Shown: piece by piece, positions 6,732 through 12,628 of the stretch
How the letters are laid out: each line of letters opens with the position of its first letter
Position numbering within the stretch: position 1 is the first letter of the stretch
DNA from: a bacterium
GTDB taxonomy: Bacteria > Spirochaetota > JAHITG01
Length of the DNA stretch: 14,367 bases
Assembly (NCBI GenBank): GCA_028711675.1
Contig: JAQTRT010000046.1
Coordinates: 1-14,367 of the forward strand
Direction: 5' to 3'
Position numbers and translations under genes: made by a program
Notes under the pieces: generated by a model
The model's input: the letters and a program-made list of their open reading frames with translations, nothing else
What the model was told of the DNA's origin: nothing
The model's database searches: none

Positions 6732-8504
6732 ATGGTGAACTTAACGATCAACAATAAAAAAGTGCAGGTGCCTGAGGAGACGACCATATTTGAGGCAGCC
6801 AAGGCCAACAATATCCTGATCCCCCATTTTTGTTATATGGAAGGTGTGCATCAGATAGGTTCGTGCCGCATCTGCGTTGTGGAAGTGGAGGGAGCGAAGA
6901 CGCTCCAGGCTTCCTGTGTGACGCCTGTGCGCGAGAACATGGTCGTGAAGACCAATTCCACGCGCGTGAGAAAGGCCCGTAAGAATATTTATGAGTTGAT
7001 CCTGTCCGATCATCCCAAGAACTGTCTGGGATGTTCCCGGAACCAGAACTGTGAATTCCAGGAACTGGGTGAACTCATCCAGGTGGACGAGTTCAGGTTC
7101 GAAGGGAAAAAATCAAAAGAATTTATTGATGAATCAAGCGCTTCTATCGTGCGCGATACGTCGAAATGCATACTTTGCCGGAGATGCGTGACCGCCTGTA
7201 ATGAAATACAGGGAGTGGGGATTCTTAATGCGCAGCTGAGAGGTTTTGATACTATCATCGGCCCGGCTGAGGACCTTTTACTCGGTAACTCATCCTGCAC
7301 GAACTGCGGCCAGTGCATCATTGTCTGTCCGGTAGGAGCCTTAAAGGAGAAGGATGCCATTAAGGAAGTCTGGTCGAACCTGCTGGACCCGGAGAAGATA
7401 GTGATCGTCCAGACAGCACCGGCTATCCGGGCTGCCCTGGGCGAGGAATTCGGGTGTGAACCGGGTACCCTTGTGACCGGAAAGATGGTCACGGCCATGA
7501 AGGACATGGGATTCAATTATGTTTTTGACACGAATTTTGCTGCTGACCTGACCATCATGGAGGAAGGTTCAGAGTTCCTGGAACGCGTTAAAGGCTTTTT
7601 CAGCAATCAGAAAGAGGTCAAGCTGCCCATGATCACCAGCTGCAGCCCGGGGTGGATCAAATATGTTGAACACCATTATCCGGATACACTGGAGCACCTT
7701 TCCACCTGTAAATCGCCCCATATGATGCTGGGCGCCTTATCCAAGACGTATTTTGCGGAAAAAATGAAGATCGATCCTAAGAAGATTTTTGTTGTTTCTG
7801 TCATGCCCTGCACTGCCAAGAAATATGAGATCACCAGACCTGAAATGGAACATAAAGGCCTGCGGAACGTGGATGCCGTTCTCACCACGCGTGAACTGGC
7901 TAAGATGATCAAGGACGCCGGGATCTATTTTCAGAATCTTCGGGATAGTGCGTTCGATGATCCCCTTGGAATTTCAACAGGGGCTGCGGATATTTTCGGG
8001 ACTACGGGCGGTGTTATGGAGGCCGCCATCCGGACCGTTTATGAGATCGTAACAGGCCGGGAACTGCCTTTTGAACAATTGCATGTGAAACCCCTTGCAG
8101 GACTGGAGCGCATCAAGACCGCTGAACTGGAGATTGATAAGCCGATGCAGGAATATCAATTCCTGAAAGGTGTAAAAATAAAAGTGGCGGTCACAAGCGG
8201 TCTGAAGGGAGCGGCTATGCTCCTCAATGAGGTGGAGAAAGGGAAGAGCGAATATCATTTCATCGAGGTCATGGGCTGCCCGGGCGGCTGTATCAGCGGA
8301 GGCGGCCAGCCGAGGCCTGTGAACAATGAAATCAGGAAAAAGAGGATGGAGGCCATTTATAAAGAGGATGAAGGAAAAAAACTGCGAAAATCGCACGAGA
8401 ATCCCGATATCCAGAAATTGTATAAAGAATTCCTGGGAAAGCCTCTCGGCCATAAGTCCCATGAACTGCTCCATACCCATTATACGAAAAGGAACAAGTA
8501 TTAA
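6732..8504 (+). CDS. hydA: [FeFe]-hydrogenase catalytic subunit HydA (group A3-type, M3 architecture)
   Basis: This 590-residue cytoplasmic subunit should carry the H-cluster and a wire of Fe-S clusters. Visible in order: an N-terminal [2Fe-2S] domain (Cys34, 45, 48, 62); a His-ligated [4Fe-4S] site (His94, Cys98, 101, 107); two ferredoxin-type [4Fe-4S] sites (Cys146, 149, 152, 156 and Cys189, 192, 195, 199); then the H-domain. H-domain motifs are L1 TSCSPGW (302-308), L2 MPCTAKKYE (358-366) and L3 EVMGCPGGCISGGGQP (512-527). FGTTGGVMEAA (422-432) and Ser324 in LSTCKSP are also kept. The C-terminal small-subunit-like tail is complete. The oddity is L1: the residue before Pro is Ser305 where the standard motif has the cluster-ligating Cys, while the proton-transfer Cys304 remains. 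Shine-Dalgarno AAGGAG (6718-6723) lies 8 nt before the ATG. It follows hydB by 35 bases. Maturation genes hydE, hydF and hydG are not in the window. H2 activity is probable but not certain. Confidence 0.93.
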   Translation: MVNLTINNKKVQVPEETTIFEAAKANNILIPHFCYMEGVHQIGSCRICVVEVEGAKTLQASCVTPVRENMVVKTNSTRVRKARKNIYELILSDHPKNCLGCSRNQNCEFQELGELIQVDEFRFEGKKSKEFIDESSASIVRDTSKCILCRRCVTACNEIQGVGILNAQLRGFDTIIGPAEDLLLGNSSCTNCGQCIIVCPVGALKEKDAIKEVWSNLLDPEKIVIVQTAPAIRAALGEEFGCEPGTLVTGKMVTAMKDMGFNYVFDTNFAADLTIMEEGSEFLERVKGFFSNQKEVKLPMITSCSPGWIKYVEHHYPDTLEHLSTCKSPHMMLGALSKTYFAEKMKIDPKKIFVVSVMPCTAKKYEITRPEMEHKGLRNVDAVLTTRELAKMIKDAGIYFQNLRDSAFDDPLGISTGAADIFGTTGGVMEAAIRTVYEIVTGRELPFEQLHVKPLAGLERIKTAELEIDKPMQEYQFLKGVKIKVAVTSGLKGAAMLLNEVEKGKSEYHFIEVMGCPGGCISGGGQPRPVNNEIRKKRMEAIYKEDEGKKLRKSHENPDIQKLYKEFLGKPLGHKSHELLHTHYTKRNKY

Positions 8505-8522
8505 TCCAAAGGATTAATACTT
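8496..8522. repeat. Perfect 12-bp inverted repeat over the hydA stop codon
   Basis: AAGTATTAATCC (8496-8507), loop AAA, and GGATTAATACTT (8511-8522) form a perfect hairpin. The left arm contains the last hydA codons and its TAA stop (8502-8504). No T-run follows, so it is not a standard intrinsic terminator. It may protect the 3' end of the hyd transcript, act with a termination factor, or be a protein-binding site. Confidence 0.75.
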
Positions 8523-8556
8523 ACGTAGGGCATTCCTGTCCGTCTTCATAAAAAAT

Positions 8557-8584
8557 TTGACAAGATTTTTTATTATGATAATTT
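8557..8584 (+). promoter_or_regulatory. Possible promoter of the lipoprotein gene
   Basis: A perfect TTGACA (8557-8562) lies in a very AT-rich gap. At the 16-bp spacing seen for the other promoters the -10 would be TAATTT (8579-8584), a poor match. GATAAT (8577-8582) matches better but leaves only 14 bp. The start point is therefore uncertain. Confidence 0.4.
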
Positions 8585-8644
8585 ATAAATGAAAATATGT
8601 TATTGTAATAATAAGGACCAAGGACCCGGTACAGGAGGCCTTTC

Positions 8645-10528
8645 ATGTTCAAAAAGAATCCTATCATCCTCTTCACGCTCTTATTCTGCCTGATCTTTTT
8701 CCTTCCCGGCTGCGGAGGAAGAAAAGCCGAACCAATCAAAGATCATTATTCGGTCCAGGATATCCTGGCTGAAGTTAAAAAGAACTATTCCGGTATCAAA
8801 ACGGTCCAGATGGATTTTTCCGACCAGATGAAAATGACGGACAGTATCAGCAATCTTAGTTTTTCCGTTCTTCAGAATGGTGAGCTTTTCCATGTGCAGA
8901 ACGGCGGTTTGAAAGCAAACCAGGATGAGGTTGAGCTTGTCGTGGACCGGAAAATGGGGATCATTGGAAATTATAAAGGAAAGCAGGAACAGGCTGTTTT
9001 TAATCATATGGCCCAGTGGATCGGGGTTGTTTACAAGATGATCCTGCTCATTCCCGGTCAGTTCCAAGAGATCGCACGGTATAAAGAGGTCAAGTCAGAA
9101 AAATCATCCGGAAAAGGGTATTATACGCTTCATTTCCCGGCCGGTGATGACGGAATCGTCATGGATGCGGAAGTGGATGTATCCCGCGGCACCGTAGAGA
9201 AGCTGAAGATCGTCCAGACATCTTTGATCAGAGACATGAGGGAGAATCTTACCTTTGCCCCGTATGAGATCGAGGCCAGACTCGGGAAATTCAAGGCATA
9301 CGGAAATTCGTTCTTTCCCCGGGAGATCAAAGCTTCGTACAAAGGACGCGAAGGCCTGTTAACCTTTGACAGCAGGATAAAAGGCGTGAAATTCAACAGG
9401 AACATCAGGGAGGAGGACCTCTCTTTAAGCGCGAAGAGTAAAAAAGGGATCCTGTACCGCGACCCGTTCTGGATCGATTCGCTGACCCTGGTCCTTGTAA
9501 AACTGGAGGGAGACTATATCCGGAACGAATACGGACAGATGGAACTGATCAACAAGAACTATTACCTGGTCAGGAAAGAAGTGGATTCCGGAAAGGAAGA
9601 GGTCCTCAGACACCTTCTTTTCTCTCCGGACAAAGGGTATGTTACCCGGTTCGTCATGACCGGAAATTACTGCCCGGCCCATAACCGGATAGCTTTCGCC
9701 ATTTCCGAGAAACCTTTCAATGAGAATAAAGATCTGAAGAAGATCACCGGTGTTTATATCATGGATCTTAAGAATAAACAAAACGTGATCAAAGTCTCGG
9801 AGAAGGGCTTTGATCCCCTCTGGTCCGGAAACGGCGGACAGCTTATCTGGAATGAAGCCCGGGAAGGGAAAAAATACAATGAGATCAATGATGTGTGGAT
9901 CTGCGATAAGGATGGTAAGGAGAAAAAGAATATCATTCAGAACGGTTTCCATTACAGCTGGGGCAGCCGTGACGAGACCCTTGTCGTGGAAAGGGGGTTC
10001 TGGGGCCTGAACATGGGTTATATCAAACCCAATGATCCGGCCGTAGCCCAGGGGATTTCTCTTTACCGGATCACGGATAACAGCCTGGAACAGCTCGTCG
10101 GTCACGGTTTTAATCCGCGTCTCTCCTCCAGCAAGAGAAGGATGGTGTTTACCGACTATAAACAGAAGAGCGGTATCTATCTGATGGACCTTGAGAACCG
10201 CATGGTCACCACAGCCGTCAAGTTCAAGGAGTTCTATGATATCCTGGCAGCCAACTGGTCCAATAATGATGACGCGCTTATCTATGTTTTTTCAGCCTGC
10301 GATGCTGACAGCAGCATGAAATGCGGCCTTTATAAATATCTCTTCGCGGATAATTCCAATAAGCTTCTCTCCCAGGAGATCGGCTTTACCGGAATGTGCT
10401 CCTCTTATCTGGATTATTCCATTGACGGGAAATACCTGCTCTATAAATTTTACCAGGAACCGCACTGGGAGACCTATACCTGGGGTTTGTTCAATGTCCT
10501 GAGCGAAAGGATCGATCTGAGATTTTAA
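8645..10528 (+). CDS. Lipoprotein with LolA-like N-terminal region and TolB-like beta-propeller
   Basis: This 627-residue protein starts with a lipoprotein signal peptide: basic MFKK, a hydrophobic core (8-20), and the lipobox Leu20-Pro-Gly-Cys23, so it should be lipid-anchored. Residues about 35-265 resemble the LolA/LolB-like fold (helix SVQDILAEVKKNYSGIK, then alternating beta strands) found in lipoprotein-sorting factors. Residues about 325-627 contain repeated propeller-like units: GVYIMDL with PLWSGNGGQLIW, DVWICDKDG with YSWGSRDETLVV, ISLYRI with PRLSSSKRRMVF, GIYLMDL with NWSNNDDALIYV, and GLYKYLF with YSIDGKYLLY. These suggest a five- or six-bladed TolB/DPP-IV-type propeller. Neither half shows catalytic residues. 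A strong Shine-Dalgarno sequence (AGGAGG) precedes the ATG. It sits alone between the hyd operon and the hydrolase gene. Inferred role: an envelope protein binding another protein or lipid. The family is not one I can name, and the domain calls come from pattern rather than search. Confidence 0.78.
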   Translation: MFKKNPIILFTLLFCLIFFLPGCGGRKAEPIKDHYSVQDILAEVKKNYSGIKTVQMDFSDQMKMTDSISNLSFSVLQNGELFHVQNGGLKANQDEVELVVDRKMGIIGNYKGKQEQAVFNHMAQWIGVVYKMILLIPGQFQEIARYKEVKSEKSSGKGYYTLHFPAGDDGIVMDAEVDVSRGTVEKLKIVQTSLIRDMRENLTFAPYEIEARLGKFKAYGNSFFPREIKASYKGREGLLTFDSRIKGVKFNRNIREEDLSLSAKSKKGILYRDPFWIDSLTLVLVKLEGDYIRNEYGQMELINKNYYLVRKEVDSGKEEVLRHLLFSPDKGYVTRFVMTGNYCPAHNRIAFAISEKPFNENKDLKKITGVYIMDLKNKQNVIKVSEKGFDPLWSGNGGQLIWNEAREGKKYNEINDVWICDKDGKEKKNIIQNGFHYSWGSRDETLVVERGFWGLNMGYIKPNDPAVAQGISLYRITDNSLEQLVGHGFNPRLSSSKRRMVFTDYKQKSGIYLMDLENRMVTTAVKFKEFYDILAANWSNNDDALIYVFSACDADSSMKCGLYKYLFADNSNKLLSQEIGFTGMCSSYLDYSIDGKYLLYKFYQEPHWETYTWGLFNVLSERIDLRF

Positions 10529-10612
10529 TCCGATTTTATATAAAAAGCTGAATAAAACGGGATAAAAAGCCGATATTTTAATCAGATAGATGATGGAATA
10601 ATTCCGGGTCTC

Positions 10613-10640
10613 TTGTTTTTTTCCGGATTCAGGGTATAAT
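10613..10640 (+). promoter_or_regulatory. Promoter of the secreted hydrolase gene
   Basis: TTGTTT (10613-10618), a 16-bp spacer and a perfect TATAAT (10635-10640) predict a start near 10647 and a leader of about 59 nt. The leader ends in the strong Shine-Dalgarno AAGGAGG just before the ATG at 10706. This supports the hydrolase being its own transcription unit. Confidence 0.65.
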
Positions 10641-10705
10641 ATATATCAGGAAAAGGGCAATACTCTTCTATTAGATGTTTTGCTTGTAAGATCAAGGAGG
10701 TTTTT

Positions 10706-11902
10706 ATGAAGATCAAATTATTTATCATCGTCATTTTGGTCTTTTCAGCGTCCTTTGCTTTTGCCGCTGTGGGCGGAAAAGCCAATAAGGTGGTCGCTGT
10801 GAGCGGTTTTGAGAATAATGATGAGACCAGTATCATGAATAAATGGGTGGACCCGCTGGAATCACAGGGTGTCTTTGAGAAGAACGGTTATAAACATGTT
10901 GAAAAGATGTCCCTTCCCAACAACGGCAGGGACAGCATGAGGAACGATATAAAAAAACTGGCTAAAACCATCAATAATGAGCTGGTGAAAGACGGCCAGA
11001 ACATCACAGGCGTAGACCTGGTGGGCCACAGCAAGGGAGGCGTCTGCATCGAGAATTTTTCCGCAGTTATCGCCAATCCTGATTCTGAAATCTATAAGGA
11101 ATTAAAAGAGAGCGGGGAGTGCGACGAATTACTGGCGAGATGGAACAGCGATAAAATGTTCGTGGAAAATGTTGTGCCGGTTTCAGCTCCCATGGACGGA
11201 ACATACAAGAGCATACAGAACTTCGTCAAATCGGACGATTTGCTGGCCAAGGCAGCCCGGAACAAGGCCACAAAAGACGAACATGGCATGAAAATCATCA
11301 ACGAAGGGATGCTTTCCCTGGCCAAGGCCAATGATGACGTGGATTATCTTAATTCCCTGAAACCAGGTCCCAGCCGCAAGGTTTATTTGGTCTCCAATTA
11401 TGACCCCATTGTTCCGTCTGCGAGCGCTTATAAGGCCAATCAGGGATACACGGAATTTGTAAAAGGGAGCTCGGGCCACAGCTCGATCTTTAATCCCAAG
11501 AATCCCGATGCCGTTGACGCCATTTTCAGGGGATTAAAATCCGATCCGAACGATAAAAGCGATTACAACAATCCGAAAGTATCCTGGAAGACCAAAGCCA
11601 AGGATATGGCCATTGACGGAATCGTGAACACGGTTACTCTGCCCGGTAAAGTGGCAGGCACAACGGTCAGCGTGGCCGCGAAAATAATAAAAGCCCCCTT
11701 TGTCCTGGCTGGAAAGATCTTTAAAGGGATCGGCTCCTTCTTCTCTAAAAAAGAGAGCAATCAAAAAGGAAGCACCGTGGCTTCCGGTACCAGTGGTGCA
11801 GACAGTACCGGCGGTTCATCCGGCGGCGCATCCGGCCAGAAGGGTAATGGTATTGAGTGGACCTCATTGGGTGATATCGAAAGAGAATACCTCGGGGAAT
11901 AG
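10706..11902 (+). CDS. Secreted alpha/beta-hydrolase, lipase/esterase-like
   Basis: This 398-residue protein has a clear Sec signal peptide (basic MKIK, a hydrophobic core to about 18, cleavage likely after AFA at 18-20). The mature part starts like a lipase domain (VVAVSGFEN, 29-37). The nucleophile elbow is GHSKGG (107-112), with Ser109 as catalytic nucleophile. Asp233 in SNYDPIVP and His258 in SSGHSS are the likely remaining triad members, in the right order and context for a lipase acting on esters. Cys114 and Cys139 could form a disulfide. After about 290 the protein leaves the hydrolase fold: an alternating hydrophobic and basic stretch (about 300-348, ending FKGIGSFFSKKE) may associate with membranes, followed by a Gly/Ser-rich linker (about 355-380) and an acidic end. 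The substrate is unknown; a lipid or acylated envelope polymer is a guess. Triacylglycerol lipase or PGAP1-like relatives are the nearest families I can suggest. Confidence 0.82.
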   Translation: MKIKLFIIVILVFSASFAFAAVGGKANKVVAVSGFENNDETSIMNKWVDPLESQGVFEKNGYKHVEKMSLPNNGRDSMRNDIKKLAKTINNELVKDGQNITGVDLVGHSKGGVCIENFSAVIANPDSEIYKELKESGECDELLARWNSDKMFVENVVPVSAPMDGTYKSIQNFVKSDDLLAKAARNKATKDEHGMKIINEGMLSLAKANDDVDYLNSLKPGPSRKVYLVSNYDPIVPSASAYKANQGYTEFVKGSSGHSSIFNPKNPDAVDAIFRGLKSDPNDKSDYNNPKVSWKTKAKDMAIDGIVNTVTLPGKVAGTTVSVAAKIIKAPFVLAGKIFKGIGSFFSKKESNQKGSTVASGTSGADSTGGSSGGASGQKGNGIEWTSLGDIEREYLGE

Positions 11903-12004
11903 CGTTCGGGTTAATAAAGTATTCATGCCCCGGATATCTGCTGTTTTTTTCGCTTGTTATGTATAAGGAAACGTAAAATACCGGTTAATGAAAATGTCCT
12001 TTTA

Positions 12005-12042
12005 CCTGATTTTTATCTTCACTGTCAGGACTTTTCTTTTTC
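12005..12042 (+). terminator. Weak terminator candidate after the hydrolase gene
   Basis: A 5-bp stem, CCTGA (12005-12009) with TCAGG (12025-12029), has a long 15-nt loop and is followed by the T-rich ACTTTTCTTTTTC. An overlapping alternative pairs GTCCT (11996-12000) with AGGAC (12027-12031). Neither is strong. The rest of the gap between 11903 and the next promoter shows nothing else convincing. Confidence 0.28.
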
Positions 12043-12070
12043 TCCCGTTTTAAAAATATCATTAAAAAAC

Positions 12071-12098
12071 TTGAAAAATATTAATTATTTATTATTAT
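12071..12098 (+). promoter_or_regulatory. Promoter of the small membrane protein and ileS
   Basis: TTGAAA (12071-12076), a 16-bp spacer and TATTAT (12093-12098) place the start near 12105. That falls inside the only purine-rich stretch ahead of the next gene (GGGAG, 12102-12106), so this element is probably at the very 5' end of the message rather than a working ribosome binding site. No T-box or other tRNA-sensing leader is present before ileS. Confidence 0.5.
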
Positions 12099-12124
12099 AA
12101 AGGGAGTCCATGCTGTGAACGGGT

Positions 12125-12625
12125 ATGGATCAAAAGAAAGTATTGTGTATGAAAAAAAGCCTTCTTATCATTTTAACCTGTTTGTTCTTCACTGATCTTG
12201 GCCTGGCCAAACAGCAAGCCAGGACCAATGTCATTCAATACCAGATCAAGGAAGAACAGGATAAATCCAGGGAAGTGGCGGAGTATCTAAAGAAACGGGA
12301 GGAGGAATTAAATCAGCAGAACAGCCGGTTCAAGCAGGAGAGCAGTTTAAGACGGTTCGAGGTCATGTTCTTCTCCTCCGGTGCCATGGTGTACTGGAGC
12401 TCTCTGGTCTTTGTGAAACTATTTGCCGAGATTGCCACCGGGTATTCATCGGAACTGAACAATACTTACTGGTATTATATCGGGTTCAATGCTCTGGGAA
12501 TTGCCACGTATATTTCCATAAAGGATTATTATGATATCAAGGCTGAGGCTGTGACAAGAGAGCATGGTCCCGGGAATGCCGGTTCAGGCGGTTATCAATT
12601 CAGATTTCTCAGTATGAGGTTTTAA
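12125..12625 (+). CDS. Small exported/membrane protein of unknown function
   Basis: I do not recognise this protein of 166 residues (158 if the start is 12149). It has a signal peptide or N-terminal anchor (from Met9: MKKSLLIILTCLFFTDLGLA). Next come a charged, Gln/Glu/Lys-rich helix likely to form a coiled coil (about 36-78), a first hydrophobic segment (about 83-108, FFSSGAMVYWSSLVFVKLFA), a short loop, a second hydrophobic segment (about 116-133, YWYYIGFNALGIATYISI), and a Gly-rich tail ending YQFRFLSMRF. An in-frame TGA at 12116-12118 bars an earlier start. ATG 12125 and ATG 12149 are both possible; the second begins the classical signal peptide, but neither has a good Shine-Dalgarno sequence. 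The stop codon is three bases before the ileS start, so the two genes are almost surely co-transcribed. No function can be inferred beyond an envelope location. Confidence 0.65.
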   Translation: MDQKKVLCMKKSLLIILTCLFFTDLGLAKQQARTNVIQYQIKEEQDKSREVAEYLKKREEELNQQNSRFKQESSLRRFEVMFFSSGAMVYWSSLVFVKLFAEIATGYSSELNNTYWYYIGFNALGIATYISIKDYYDIKAEAVTREHGPGNAGSGGYQFRFLSMRF

Positions 12626-12628
12626 GAA

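Noticed and set aside
11905..11950. Possible terminator just after the hydrolase: TTCGGG with CCCGGA, then T7
   Set aside because: The stem contains a G-T pair, the loop is 18 nt, and the T-run begins nine bases after the stem, too far for an intrinsic terminator.
12099..12628. T-box or other aminoacylation-sensing leader before ileS
   Set aside because: ileS starts three bases after another gene, and the short leader of that gene has no room for a T-box structure.
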